From contig NZ_JADWYU010000124.1 in NCBI RefSeq assembly GCF_016786325.1, positions 1,809-40,592 on the forward strand: 38,784 bases of DNA, given 5' to 3'. How positions within the stretch are numbered: position 1 is the stretch's first letter; each line of letters opens with the position of its first letter. Of the stretch, positions 8,569 to 18,386 are shown piece after piece. The DNA is from Frankia nepalensis (GTDB taxonomy: Bacteria; Actinomycetota; Actinomycetes; Frankiales; Frankiaceae). A model generated the notes under the pieces. That model made no database searches. It was not told where the DNA came from and saw nothing but the letters and a program-made list of their open reading frames with translations. The position numbers and the translations under genes were made by a program.

Positions 8569-9332
8569 GGCGTCGCTCCCCCAGTTCCGGCCGCGCCGGC
8601 CGGCGCGAAGCCGGCCGCGGCGCAGTGACGCAGCACCACGTCGACGACCTCGTCGACGGACATCCCGGTGGAGTCCAGCGTCACCGCGTCCTTCGGCACC
8701 GCCAGCGGGTCGACCTTGCGAGTGCTGTCGAGCACGTCGCGCCGGTCGAGCTCCGCGAGCGTGCGAGCCACGTCGTCGACACCCTTCTCCCCCAGCTCGC
8801 GCGACCGGCGCAGCGCGCGCACCTCGGTCGACGCGGTGAGGAACACCTTCACCGGCGCGTCCGGCGCGACCACCGAGCCGATGTCGCGGCCCTCGACGAC
8901 GATGCCACGGCCGGTCTGTGCCGCCTCCGCGATGATCTGGCGCTGCTGGGCGACCAGCCGGGCGCGGACCGCGACGACGGCGCTCACCGCGCTCACCGCG
9001 TTGGTGACCGCCCGGGTACGGATCTCGGCATCCACCCTGACCTGGTTGACGGCGATCGTCGGGGCGTCCGGGTCGGTGCCCGGGGTGATCACGGCCCGCT
9101 CGGCGAGCTCGGCGACGGCCTGGGGATCCTCGAGGTCCACGCGCTGTTCCAGCACCAGCTGGGTGACCGCGCGGTACATCGCGCCGGTGTCGAGGTAGCG
9201 CAGGCCAAGCCTGCGGGCGACCGCCTTGGCGACGGTGGACTTTCCTGAGCCCCCGGGGCCGTCGACCGCGACCACCAGACCGGGCCCGCCCCGGCCGACC
9301 GACTCCGCGCCGGATCCGTGGTCGTGCTCCAC
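8565..9332 (-). CDS. cmk: Cytidylate kinase
   Basis: Cmk phosphorylates CMP and dCMP with ATP. The 255-residue protein has Walker [10 protein letters not shown] at 25-33, the [12 protein letters not shown] substrate segment, an [12 protein letters not shown] motif, and the basic RRSRELG and VDP elements of the family. A GTG at 9332 gives the usual length, although no clear ribosome binding site precedes it. The 268 bases between this gene and tyrA upstream contain no recognisable gene. Confidence 0.95.
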   Translation of the reverse strand: MEHDHGSGAESVGRGGPGLVVAVDGPGGSGKSTVAKAVARRLGLRYLDTGAMYRAVTQLVLEQRVDLEDPQAVAELAERAVITPGTDPDAPTIAVNQVRVDAEIRTRAVTNAVSAVSAVVAVRARLVAQQRQIIAEAAQTGRGIVVEGRDIGSVVAPDAPVKVFLTASTEVRALRRSRELGEKGVDDVARTLAELDRRDVLDSTRKVDPLAVPKDAVTLDSTGMSVDEVVDVVLRHCAAAGFAPAGAAGTGGATP

Positions 9333-9600
9333 CCGCGTCCTCCGTCCCGGCGCCGTCGACAGTCGTCGCGCGCCTCGGCACTGGTCATCGTCACTGGTCG
9401 TCGTCGCTGGTCACAGCCATACGCCACCTACCCCCGGAACCCGTCCAGGGCAGGCCGACCGGGATCAGGCTACCCGGCCCGACCGGATCATGGCCGGCGG
9501 CACGGCCCATGGCGGCGTGGGCTACGACGGCCCGCCGCGGCGGGCCACGCCGGCGCCGCCGACGGCCGGCAACCGGCGGCGGGCGTCCTGGCGCGGCCGG

Positions 9601-10719
9601 TCAGGAACGGTGGTAGGCGACCCAGCCGGCGGCGATCAGCCGGTCGACCAGCTCCCCGGCGACCTCGGGGGCCACCGCGAGCTCGATGACGCCGGCGGGC
9701 GCCTCGAGGCTGTGCTCGAACGGCCCGATGTCCTCGAGGTTGACCTGCCACTCGCCGATCGCGGTCAGCAGCGCGGCGAGCTGGCCCGGCCGGTCGTCGA
9801 GCACGACGCCGACCCAGCCCCATGGCCGGGCCGCCTGGGTCCCGGCCTTGCGCGGCAGCTGCGCCCGCCCGGCCCGGCCGCGTTCCATCATCCCGGTGAC
9901 GACCTTGGTGACGCTCGCCTCGGAGGCGTGGTCCAGCGCGTCGGCGAGCGCGCCCAGCTCGGCGGCGAGCCGGCGGGCGTGCGCCGCGACCGGCCCCCGG
10001 TTGCCCTCCAGGATCGACGACCACAGCGTCGGATCGGACTCCGCGAGCCGGGTCGCGTCCCGGAAGCCCTGCCCGGCCAGCGCCACCTCGCCGGGCCGCA
10101 GGTCCGGGGCCGCGGCGGCGAGCAGGCTGGAGACCACCTGCGGCAGGTGGGACAGCGCCGCCATCGCCTCGTCATGGCGCGCCGGGGTGGCCCGCACCGG
10201 CAGCGCGCCGCAGGCCCGGGCGAGCGCCTCGGTCGCGGCCAGCGCCGCCGCCGAGGTGTGCGGGATCGGGCAGAGCACCCAGGTCCGCTCCGCGAACAGG
10301 TCGGCCTGGGCTGAGGCGGCGCCCCCGCGTTCCCGCCCGGCGATCGGGTGCGCCGGGCACCAGGCGGTCAGGTCGACGCCGGCGACGACCGCCTCGGCGA
10401 TCGGCCGGCTCTTGACGCTGGCGACGTCGCTGGCGGTGGCGGCGATGCCGGCCACCTGGACGGCCCGCAGCTCGGCCGCGACGGCATGCGGCGGCACCGC
10501 GACGACGGCGTGCTCGACGCGCTCCCCCTGCCAGACGCTGCCCGCGCCCATCGCCTCGGCGAGCTTGACCTGCTCGGGGTCGGTGTCGCGCAACAGAACC
10601 TCGACGCCGACCCGACGCAGCGCCAGGCCGATGCTCGCGCCGATCAGGCCGGAGCCGACGACGCCGACGCGGCGCGGCAGTCCCGCCGCCGGGCTCGCGG
10701 CCGAGGGAAGAGGGGTCAC
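9601..10719 (-). CDS. tyrA: Prephenate dehydrogenase
   Basis: TyrA oxidatively decarboxylates prephenate with NAD(P)+ in tyrosine synthesis. The Rossmann motif is VGVVGSGLIGASIG (about 18-31). SDVASVKS and the catalytic-His segment CPAHPIAGRERGG follow, then the all-helical dimerisation region. The end (about 300-365) looks like an ACT regulatory domain, with VVLDDRPGQLAALLTAIGE, so feedback control by an aromatic amino acid is likely. The start is GTG at 10719, with a weak ribosome binding site. It lies 28 bases after rluB. Confidence 0.93.
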   Translation of the reverse strand: MTPLPSAASPAAGLPRRVGVVGSGLIGASIGLALRRVGVEVLLRDTDPEQVKLAEAMGAGSVWQGERVEHAVVAVPPHAVAAELRAVQVAGIAATASDVASVKSRPIAEAVVAGVDLTAWCPAHPIAGRERGGAASAQADLFAERTWVLCPIPHTSAAALAATEALARACGALPVRATPARHDEAMAALSHLPQVVSSLLAAAAPDLRPGEVALAGQGFRDATRLAESDPTLWSSILEGNRGPVAAHARRLAAELGALADALDHASEASVTKVVTGMMERGRAGRAQLPRKAGTQAARPWGWVGVVLDDRPGQLAALLTAIGEWQVNLEDIGPFEHSLEAPAGVIELAVAPEVAGELVDRLIAAGWVAYHRS

Positions 10720-10747
10720 GTCGCCCCAGGCTACGGGTAGGCGGGAC

Positions 10748-11560
10748 CTACAGGCCGACGGCGCCGTGCAGCGCGCCCACCTCGTGGCGGGTGAGGTGCC
10801 GGGCCCGGCCGGAGCGCAGGTTGCCGAGGTGCACCGCGCCGAACTGGGTGCGCAGCAGGCGCACGACGGGATGGCCGACCTCGTCGAGCATCCGGCGCAC
10901 GACCCGGTTGCGGCCCTCGTGCAGGACGAGCTCGAGCAGGATCTGGGCACCTGCCTGGTCGATGATGCGCACGTTGTCGGCGCGCACCGGGCCGTCGGAC
11001 AGCTCCACGCCGGAGCGCAGCCGGCGCAGCGTCTCCTTGCGCAGCGGCCCGCTGATCTGGACCTGGTAGGTCTTGGGCACCTGGTAGCGCGGATGGGTGA
11101 GCCGGTGGGCCAGCTCGCCGTTGTTGGTGACCAGCAGCAGGCCCTCGCTGTCGGCGTCGAGCCGGCCGACGTGGAACAGCCCGGGCGCCGAGCCGAACTC
11201 GGTGAGCAGGTCGGCGACCGTCGGCCGGCCCTCCGGATCGGACATGGTCGAGACGACGCCGCGCGGCTTGTTCAGCGCGAGGTGGACCAGCCCGGTCCTG
11301 GTGACGACCCGCTCGCCGTCGACCTCGATGACGGCCGTCTCCGGGTCGACCCGGCGGCCCTGCTCACGGACGACCTCGCCGTCGACGCGCACCCGGCCGG
11401 CGTCGATCAGCTCCTCGTTGTGCCGGCGCGAGCCGACCCCGGCCGCCGCCAGCACCTTCTGCAGCCGGATACCCGCCGGCCTGTCCGTCTCGCCCAACTC
11501 CGTCACCGTTTCCACCGCGTCCGCCGTCTCGCCCCAGGCCTGCCGGATCGGCTTCGCCAA
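10748..11560 (-). CDS. rRNA pseudouridine synthase (RluB/RsuA family)
   Basis: The protein begins with an S4 RNA-binding domain (about 30-75: IRLQKVLAAAGVGSRR, VRVDGEVV). The catalytic domain follows, with LNKPRGVVST and GRLDADSEGLLLVTN, whose first Asp is the expected nucleophile. The C-terminal motif EGRNRVVRRM is also present. It should isomerise a uridine in large-subunit rRNA; RluB is the likeliest assignment in this scpB-adjacent position. The TTG at 11560 is the longest start; a GTG about 17 codons downstream is a plausible alternative. The gene lies downstream of scpB. Confidence 0.92.
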   Translation of the reverse strand: MAKPIRQAWGETADAVETVTELGETDRPAGIRLQKVLAAAGVGSRRHNEELIDAGRVRVDGEVVREQGRRVDPETAVIEVDGERVVTRTGLVHLALNKPRGVVSTMSDPEGRPTVADLLTEFGSAPGLFHVGRLDADSEGLLLVTNNGELAHRLTHPRYQVPKTYQVQISGPLRKETLRRLRSGVELSDGPVRADNVRIIDQAGAQILLELVLHEGRNRVVRRMLDEVGHPVVRLLRTQFGAVHLGNLRSGRARHLTRHEVGALHGAVGL

Positions 11561-11700
11561 TCCGGGAGGGACCCCGGGCGGTATCGATCCAGCGGCGCCA
11601 CGCCGTCCGGATCGCCGGCCGGGTCACCACCACTAGTTCATCACGAGACGCGACCGGCACCGGGACCGCGCCCACCGGACGGCCACTCCGGGACATCGCC

Positions 11701-12990
11701 CTACGGGGCGATGATGTCCTCGAGGTCGTCGATGCCGGGCAGCAACGGGGCGAGCGGCGGCAGCTCGTCCAGGCCGCGCAGCCCCATCCGCTCGAGGAAG
11801 TAGTCGGTGGTCCGGTAGAGGATCGCGCCGGTCTCCGGGTCGGTGGTGGCCTCCTCGACCAGCCCGCGGGCGGTCAGCGTGCGGATCACGCCGTCGGCGG
11901 ACACGCCACGCACCGCCGAGATCCGGCCACGGCTGACCGGCTGCTGGTAGGCGACGACGGCGAGCGTCTCCAGCGCCGCCTGCGACAGCCGCGACATCTG
12001 GCCGGCGAGCACGAACTTCTCCACCCAGGGGGCGCACTCCTCGGCGGTGTAGAACCGCCAGCCGCCGCCCACGTGGCGCAGGTCGAAGCCCCGCCCGTCG
12101 TGGCGGTACTGGGCGGACAGCTCGGCGAGCACCCGTTCGACCTCCAGCGCGGGCGCGGACAGCCCGGTGGCGAGCTCCGCGACGCCGACCGGCTTCTCGG
12201 CGACCATCAGCACCGCCTCGACGAGCGCCACCAGCGGCGGCCGGTTCGCCTCGTCCGGCTCGGCGCGGCCAGGATCGCCGCCGTCCGCCAGCTCGTCGTC
12301 CTCGTCCGCCGCCGCGTCGGTGCCCGCGACCGGCGCCGCGACGTCCACATCCGGCTGAACGTCCACGTCCACGTGGGCGTCCGGCGCCGCGTCCGTGTCC
12401 GCCGGCAGGGCCGGCGCGTCGCCGCCGCGCGGCGGGATCACCGGCACCTCGGCGGGTGGCAGGATTCCCCCCGCGTCCACGCGACCTACGTCGGCGAGAC
12501 CCAGGTCAGCGGGAGCCAGGCCGACGCCCACCGCCTCCGCGGAATCCTTCTCAGAGGGAACGGAAGCCCGCTGGGAGGGAACGCTGTGCCGGGACGCGTC
12601 GTGAGCGGACTGGCCATCGCCAGGCCCGCTGGGAACTGGCTCCTCAGCGGGCGGCGCCGAGGCCGCTGCCTCTGTGATTGCTGGCCCTGTGACTGTCGCC
12701 CCAGCGGCAACGGCCCGCTCGGAGGCCGCCGACGCCAGAGCCTCGTCTGCTTCGAGCACGGTGAGGGGTTCGTCCGGCCCGGGGGCCTCGTCCGCCTCGG
12801 ACACCGCCAGGGCGTCGTCCGTCTCCGGCGCCTCGCCCGTCTCGGGGACCCCACGGGCTTCGTCCACCTCTGACGCCTCGTCCGCCTCGGAGGGCTCGCC
12901 TGGCAGCGGGTGGACCGGCGCGTTCAGCCAGGCGGCCCAGCCGCCCCGGCGCGCCGAGGTCTCGTGCTCTTCGCCGGTGCCTTCGGTCAC
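11701..12990 (-). CDS. scpB: Segregation and condensation protein B with a long acidic N-terminal extension
   Basis: ScpB joins ScpA and SMC in the condensin-like chromosome complex. The two winged-helix domains occupy about residues 245-429 (PPLVALVEAVLMVAEKPV, LSQAALETLAVVAYQQPVSR, LYRTTDYFLERMGL). The GTG at 12990 has a GGGGGAG site and overlaps the scpA stop (GTGA). Before the core are about 240 residues of low-complexity, acidic, Ala/Pro-rich sequence with irregular repeats around EADEA. This roughly doubles the usual ScpB length and is probably disordered. Confidence 0.93.
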   Translation of the reverse strand: MTEGTGEEHETSARRGGWAAWLNAPVHPLPGEPSEADEASEVDEARGVPETGEAPETDDALAVSEADEAPGPDEPLTVLEADEALASAASERAVAAGATVTGPAITEAAASAPPAEEPVPSGPGDGQSAHDASRHSVPSQRASVPSEKDSAEAVGVGLAPADLGLADVGRVDAGGILPPAEVPVIPPRGGDAPALPADTDAAPDAHVDVDVQPDVDVAAPVAGTDAAADEDDELADGGDPGRAEPDEANRPPLVALVEAVLMVAEKPVGVAELATGLSAPALEVERVLAELSAQYRHDGRGFDLRHVGGGWRFYTAEECAPWVEKFVLAGQMSRLSQAALETLAVVAYQQPVSRGRISAVRGVSADGVIRTLTARGLVEEATTDPETGAILYRTTDYFLERMGLRGLDELPPLAPLLPGIDDLEDIIAP

Positions 12991-14123
12991 GGTGTCGCTC
13001 CCCCATCCGCTGGCTTGAGCGCGTCGTCCTCGCCGACGTCCTCGTCCTCGCCGTCGTCGAGGTCGTCGTCGCCGTCGAGGTCGTCGTCGAAGTCGCTGCG
13101 GGCGGGCAGCGCGGAGACCTGGGCAAGACCGGTGCCGACGTCGACGTCCGGCTGCTGCTCGCTCCAGCGCACGACCAGCTCGCCGAGCGGGGCCTCCTGG
13201 TCGAAGCTGATCCGGCCCTCCCGGAACAGCTCCAGCAGCGCCAGGAAGCGGGCGACGACCTCGATGGTCTCCCGGCAGCCGACGCACAGCGTCCGAAACG
13301 TCGCGGAGCCCAGCTCCCGCAGCCGCTGGATGACCACCAGCATGTGCTCGCGGACGCTCACCCGGGGCGCGTGCACGTGGTCGGTGGCGACCATCGGCGG
13401 CAGCACCGGCTCACGCAGCTTCGCGGCGAGCGCGGCGAACTCGCTGGGCCCGATCCGGATCTGCACCTCGGGCAGCGCGGCGGCGTAGCGCGGCTCGAGC
13501 GGGACGCCACGCGGGGTGAACCGCGACTCCAGCGTCATCAAGGTCTGGAAGATCGCCGCGGCCTCCTTGTAGGCCTTGTACTGCAGCAGCCGGGCGAACA
13601 GCAGGTCGCGGGCCTCCAGCAGCGCCAGGTCCTCGTCGTCGCTGTCGTCCCGCGAGCTCGGCAGCAGCCGGGACGCCTTCAGGTCGAGCAGGGTCGCGGC
13701 GATCACCAGGAACTCGGTGGCCTGCCCGAGGTCGAACCGCTCCCCGAGCCGGCGGATGTGCGCGACGAACTCGTCGGTGACCTTGGACAGGGCCACCTCG
13801 GTCACGTCCATCTTGTGCTTGGCGATCAGCGAGAGCAGCAGGTCGAACGGCCCGCTGAAGTTCTCCAGCTCGACGAGGAACGCCTCCGACCGCCCGCTCC
13901 GCCCGGTCAGCAGCCCTTCCGGCATCACAGACGACGCCTCGCCCACCGCGGCGGCGGCCTCCGGCCCGCGCTCGGCCGGCACGCCGTCACCGGAGGAACC
14001 AGCGCCGTCGGCCACCTCGCGGGGCTCCTCGCCCTCGCGGGGCTCCTCGCCATCAGCGGCCGCGTCGGCGGGCACCGCGCGCAGCATCGCTCCCGAGGAG
14101 GCCGATGCGCGTCCGGGCGTCAT
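12987..14123 (-). CDS. scpA: Segregation and condensation protein A (kleisin)
   Basis: ScpA bridges the SMC heads. The N-terminal kleisin domain starts near residue 83 with FLVELENFSGPFDLLLSLIAKHK, MDVTEVALSKVT and a TEFLVIAATLLDLKASRLLP helix. The C-terminal winged helix contains VVARFLALLELFREG. About 75 N-terminal residues are low-complexity, so a start further in (for example at MPEGLL) is possible. The C-terminal tail is very Asp-rich. In most actinobacteria parA and an M50-type gene lie just upstream; here a 16.6-kb block intervenes. Confidence 0.93.
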   Translation of the reverse strand: MTPGRASASSGAMLRAVPADAAADGEEPREGEEPREVADGAGSSGDGVPAERGPEAAAAVGEASSVMPEGLLTGRSGRSEAFLVELENFSGPFDLLLSLIAKHKMDVTEVALSKVTDEFVAHIRRLGERFDLGQATEFLVIAATLLDLKASRLLPSSRDDSDDEDLALLEARDLLFARLLQYKAYKEAAAIFQTLMTLESRFTPRGVPLEPRYAAALPEVQIRIGPSEFAALAAKLREPVLPPMVATDHVHAPRVSVREHMLVVIQRLRELGSATFRTLCVGCRETIEVVARFLALLELFREGRISFDQEAPLGELVVRWSEQQPDVDVGTGLAQVSALPARSDFDDDLDGDDDLDDGEDEDVGEDDALKPADGGATP

Positions 14124-14228
14124 AGCGCCACGCTACCGCCGATCACCTACCAGGCTGGGCACTCCCTCGCGGCGCCCGCGCAGGTTGCGCCACCGGTCCG
14201 CTGAACCAAGGCAACAGGCGGAGAAGGC

Positions 14229-17200
14229 CTACAGCGGCTGGGGGTCGATGTCGCAGTCGGCCCGGATGCCGGCGGTGACATTCCTGGTCACCGGGTGGTC
14301 AGCGCCAAGAACGTAGCGCAGCCTGTGTGTCGTCCGCCCCAGCAGCCGGACGCTCTCGTCCAGACGACCAAGCTCGCGCAGGTCGATCGCCACGTTGGCG
14401 CCCACCAGCAATGTCGATGGGTGGTTGTCGCCGAGCACACGTCGCGACCGTTCGTAAGTAGCGGCGCCCAACTCGTGAGCGAGGACGAGGCGCCCCAGGG
14501 CCTGACGATCGCTGGCAAGGTTGGCGGCGGCCGCCAACACCCAGGGATGGTCGTCGCCGAGCCGCGATCGCAGGCCGGCGAGCGCGGCCATATTCAGATC
14601 GAGGGCACGCTCCGGCGTACCCATCCGGCGACGGAGGACCGCGAACTGGACGGAGGCCGCCAGCGTGTAAGGGTGGTCGTCGCCGAGGACGTCGACATAG
14701 CGGCTCACCCCCTCCTCGCAGATGGCCCTCGCCTCGTCCAGTCGCCCGGCGTCGCGCAGATCAATGGCGTGGGCGACCGAGGCCGCGATCGCGTGTGGGT
14801 GGCTCGCGCCGTAGCGACGGTCCGCCTCAGCCCAGACCCGGGCGCTGACCGCCAGTGCCTCGTCGTATCGACCGGTCTTGCGCAGGGCCGCGGCGCGCAG
14901 CCCCTGAGCCTCGAGCACCTGGAAATGGTCGTGCCGTCCCTCCACGGTCCGTTCGAGGAGGCCGACGAGTTCCTCGCAGCGCGTCACCGCCCCCGGATAG
15001 TCGCCCAACTCGCGCTGGTCTATCGCGAGACTGCCGAGCGTACGCAGTGCCTCCAGGCTCCGCTCACCGAACAGCGCGGACTTGCGGCGCCAGGTCGCCT
15101 GGTCGAGCGCGCGAGCCTGCGCGAACCGGCCGACAAGCCGCAGGCCGACCGCCACGTCGTGCGCGGCGATCAAGGTATCGACGTGTTCAGAGCCGTGCCC
15201 GAACTCGGCCCGGCTCAGGCGCTCCCGCGCGAGCTCCAAGGCATTTCCGAAGTCTCCGGCGACCATGTGGTCGGTGAAGCAGTTTCCTATGGCGCGCAGG
15301 GTCTCTGGGTGGTCCGGCCCGTTTACCCGATTGGAAAGATCGAGCACTCCGGCATTGATACCAGCCGCCTCGGAGTAGCGCCCAACGGCGAAATAAAGCC
15401 TCCCGAGCCAGCCGGCGACCCGGAGTGTTTCGGGAGCCGCGCCCCCCAGGGACCTCGTCCACGTTCCATGGGCGTGCTCCGCCAGCTCAAGCCCGCTCCG
15501 ATGGTCACCAAACCGGTACAGATAGAAGATCTCATTGACTACGAGGTCGCGGACTTGGGGGTCATCGCTGTCCACGGCGTCGCTCGCCAGCAGGTGTGGG
15601 TAGAGATCGGCATAGGTCCGCCACGTCAGTGGGTCGTCTGGGTCGCCCGGGTCGTTGACGGCCAGCAGCTGGTGCGCGGCACGGCGCATCATGGCGCGCT
15701 CGTCGTCGGTCATCCGTGTCTGAATCACGGCCTGCACCAGGCGGTGCATCTGGTACGAGTCGGTCTCGTACACGACCCGGGCCAGCGCATAACGGTTGAT
15801 CTGGCGCACCGCGTCGGCAAGTTCGGCCGGGTCACGCAGCGCGGTGTCGAGGTCCGGCACCGCCGTGACCGCCCGAGCGCCACGGAGGATCTTCCTGGAG
15901 ATCTGTTTTGGCGCGTAGAACGACCAGACCTGCAACAGTCGCAGCGCTGCCGGGTGGGCGCTCGCGAGCCGGTCGAGCGATACGTTCCAGGCCGCCTGCA
16001 CAGGCGAGCCGTCGACTGGCGGGGATGTGTCGAGCAGCTCGGCGAGCTTGTCCTCCAACAGCCGCAGATAGTCTCCAGCGGCCATCCCGGTCTCCACGAT
16101 CCAGGCCGCTGCCTGGTCCACCGCCAACGGCAGGTCACCGAGCGCGTTGGCCAGCTGGTCCGCGTCCTCGGCGGTCAATTCGGAAGAGCGTCGGCGCAGC
16201 AGTTCAACGCTCTCCTCCCGCATGAACACGTTGACCTCGATCGGGCGAACCAAAGACGACCATTTCGGGTTGCGCGAGGTTACCAGGATGTGGCCCGGGT
16301 CATTCCGCGGGAGGTATTGCGCTATAGTCTGCGGCTCGTCCGCGTTGTCGAACACCAGCAGCCAGTTCGCGTACGGCTGCCCGGGCCGCAGCGCGTCGAG
16401 CACCGCCGGCACGGCCACGTCGGCCTCCGCGCTGACCGGCAGGTTCAATCGCCCGGCGAGCTCCACCAGCGACGCCGCGACCTGCGCCCCGCGCTCAGCG
16501 GGAATCCACCACACCAGGTCAAATTCCCGCCCATAGCGGTGTACATACTCGATCGCCAGCTGCGACTTCCCTACGCCGCCCATTCCTTGCAGTACCACGG
16601 GAAGATCCACAGAACCTTCCTCCAGGGCCGCGCGCAGGTTCGCCAGAATTTCGGCTCTGCCCGTGAAATGAGGGTTCCTTACAGGGATGTTTCCCCTTAT
16701 AGCCGGCGGCCGAGCGCTCTGCCGGTGGGCGAGTCCTTGCCAGAGGGCGTCCTGTAGGCGGCGGGCGCGTGGGAGATAGCGGCCGGACAGGGCACCGAAC
16801 GCGGTCGCCTCGACCGCGACGAAGTCCTCGGACTCGGGTGTGACGGCCGGGATCGGCGCGGCGTCGGGGTCCGCCAGGGCTCCGCCCAGATGGCGGACGG
16901 CGTCCACCCTCGGGCCCAGATCCGCGCTTACCGCCTGGAGAACTCGGATGGTCTCCCAGCGGCGGGTGTAGGCCAGCAGGTGCCCCCGGAGCCCCGGAGC
17001 GAAGTCATAGGCGATGGCCGTTTCGTCCGCGAGGTCACCGGCGGCCGGGTACAGCAGGCCGTGCGCGAAGAGCTCGGCCAGGGCCCCCAGGGCATGCCCG
17101 CGCGGGCCTTCGACCATTCCTAGCAGCAGCCGCAGGGTCGAACGGGTGATGGGCGCGGCCGCGAGGCGGGTCGCCAGCTCGAAGGCGGCCGGGCTCGCGG

Positions 17201-18386
17201 CCGAGCGGAACTGGTCCACCTGGCGGCGGGCGGACGCCTGCGCCACGCCGTCCGGCTGGCTGCCCCTCGCCGGCTCGTCCCAGGGCCGTGGGGACGGCCA
17301 GACGACCATGGCCGGCAGGTCACCCCGGTCGGGATCGTCGGCGGTCAGCCGGCCGGCCCAGCGGGCGACAGCCGCCGGGTGTGGGTCGAGCATCGGCACG
17401 GCGATGGCCCCATCGGCGCCGTCGACTGGCGACGGGCCAAGACCCTGGTACTCGTCGAGGCCGGTGTGCCGAAGCGTGGACCGGGGCACCGCGCCGAGCA
17501 CCGCGACCGGCAGCCGGCGCGCCCAGGACCACAGCACCGGGCCGGCGAGGCCCCGGCGCCACGCGGTACCCATGCCATCGGTGAGCACCCAGATGATCCG
17601 CCGGCCCGACGGTTCGAGCAGCCGCGCCGGGGCGAACCCGGTCGCCGAGGCCCTGCTTCCGCGCAGTCTGAGAGCCGTCGCGTCGTCGGCGTCGGTGTTG
17701 AGGAAGTAGACCCGGACGTCGTGGAAGACGCCCAGCCGCTCAAGCAGCGCGACCAGGCGGGGCACCAGGCCCTGCCAGATGGCCATCGTCCAGTTGTCGT
17801 CGACGACCAGCGTCAGCGACCAGCGCCGTTCCAGCACCGGCCGGTACACCGGCCGCCAGCGCCCGTCGGCGAGGTGCTGGGCGGTGGCCTCCTCGTCCAG
17901 GCCGACCTCCCAGGCCGAGGGCACGGACTGGCGCAGCCCCTCGAGCGCGCGGCGCAGCTCCCGCCACTGGTTGACCAGGGCCGCGAGCGTCGGCGGCGCC
18001 GGCGCGGCCCACGACCCGTGCCGGCGCCGCGCGTGGCCACGGGCATCGGCGTCTCGTCCCCGTGCCGACGCGGCCGGTCCGCCCTCCGCGTCGTCGCCAG
18101 ACCCGGCGAAAGTCGGCTGGCTGGCGCCGGCGGTTGCCATGCCACGGCGCGACGACTCCCGGTCACGCCCACCGCCGTCCGCGCGCCCGTCGCCGCGCTC
18201 CGGTGTCTCGGCCGTCCGGGCGTCGACCGCGCCCGCGCGCGCCCGGTCTTGGTCGTCGGCCGAGGGTTCCCGGTGCGCGGGGCGAGGCAGCTCGTCGGCG
18301 AGCGCCGCGAGCCAGAGCGCCTCCGCGAGGACCAGCGGATCGGTGGGCTCCCCCGGGCCGGCGCCCGGGGGGTTCGGCGTGGTCAT
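14229..18386 (-). CDS. FxsT-like protein: vWA-like (SAV_2336-type) region, NB-ARC ATPase and TPRs (copy 1)
   Basis: A 1385-residue protein whose ATG overlaps the upstream MoxR stop (ATGA). After a low-complexity N-terminus, residues about 150-340 form a vWA-like region: LTLVVDDNWTM, where DxNxT stands in for the MIDAS DxSxS, then VRVYFLNTDADD and IIWVLTDGMG. A STAND/NB-ARC ATPase follows: RNPHFTGR, P-loop GMGGVGKS near 598, LLVFDNAD, ILVTSRN and GDLPLAVDQAA. TPRs fill about 900-1370 (LGDDHPYTLAAS, LGDNHPSTLL). The last residues, DCDIDPQPL, match my memory of the C-terminus of TPR proteins in FxSxx-COOH loci. It is probably an ATP-driven sensor or scaffold working with the MoxR and VMAP-like proteins. 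The ligand is unknown. It belongs to a head-to-tail duplicated operon. Confidence 0.85.
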   Translation of the reverse strand: MTTPNPPGAGPGEPTDPLVLAEALWLAALADELPRPAHREPSADDQDRARAGAVDARTAETPERGDGRADGGGRDRESSRRGMATAGASQPTFAGSGDDAEGGPAASARGRDADARGHARRRHGSWAAPAPPTLAALVNQWRELRRALEGLRQSVPSAWEVGLDEEATAQHLADGRWRPVYRPVLERRWSLTLVVDDNWTMAIWQGLVPRLVALLERLGVFHDVRVYFLNTDADDATALRLRGSRASATGFAPARLLEPSGRRIIWVLTDGMGTAWRRGLAGPVLWSWARRLPVAVLGAVPRSTLRHTGLDEYQGLGPSPVDGADGAIAVPMLDPHPAAVARWAGRLTADDPDRGDLPAMVVWPSPRPWDEPARGSQPDGVAQASARRQVDQFRSAASPAAFELATRLAAAPITRSTLRLLLGMVEGPRGHALGALAELFAHGLLYPAAGDLADETAIAYDFAPGLRGHLLAYTRRWETIRVLQAVSADLGPRVDAVRHLGGALADPDAAPIPAVTPESEDFVAVEATAFGALSGRYLPRARRLQDALWQGLAHRQSARPPAIRGNIPVRNPHFTGRAEILANLRAALEEGSVDLPVVLQGMGGVGKSQLAIEYVHRYGREFDLVWWIPAERGAQVAASLVELAGRLNLPVSAEADVAVPAVLDALRPGQPYANWLLVFDNADEPQTIAQYLPRNDPGHILVTSRNPKWSSLVRPIEVNVFMREESVELLRRRSSELTAEDADQLANALGDLPLAVDQAAAWIVETGMAAGDYLRLLEDKLAELLDTSPPVDGSPVQAAWNVSLDRLASAHPAALRLLQVWSFYAPKQISRKILRGARAVTAVPDLDTALRDPAELADAVRQINRYALARVVYETDSYQMHRLVQAVIQTRMTDDERAMMRRAAHQLLAVNDPGDPDDPLTWRTYADLYPHLLASDAVDSDDPQVRDLVVNEIFYLYRFGDHRSGLELAEHAHGTWTRSLGGAAPETLRVAGWLGRLYFAVGRYSEAAGINAGVLDLSNRVNGPDHPETLRAIGNCFTDHMVAGDFGNALELARERLSRAEFGHGSEHVDTLIAAHDVAVGLRLVGRFAQARALDQATWRRKSALFGERSLEALRTLGSLAIDQRELGDYPGAVTRCEELVGLLERTVEGRHDHFQVLEAQGLRAAALRKTGRYDEALAVSARVWAEADRRYGASHPHAIAASVAHAIDLRDAGRLDEARAICEEGVSRYVDVLGDDHPYTLAASVQFAVLRRRMGTPERALDLNMAALAGLRSRLGDDHPWVLAAAANLASDRQALGRLVLAHELGAATYERSRRVLGDNHPSTLLVGANVAIDLRELGRLDESVRLLGRTTHRLRYVLGADHPVTRNVTAGIRADCDIDPQPL

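Noticed and set aside
9333-9600. Possible aroH-type chorismate mutase gene between cmk and tyrA
   Set aside because: The gap is only 268 bases, and no frame shows chorismate mutase motifs or a plausible start and stop.
14124-14228. Direct repeats flanking the accessory block (compared with 30843-31060)
   Set aside because: No shared stretch long enough to stand out by eye; an alignment would be needed.
14295-16757. Long plus-strand open frame antisense to the first FxsT-like gene (and a similar one at 23778-26300)
   Set aside because: Composition is Arg/Val/Gln/His-rich with no domain. It mirrors the well-supported minus-strand NB-ARC-TPR coding sequence, so it is a GC-driven shadow.
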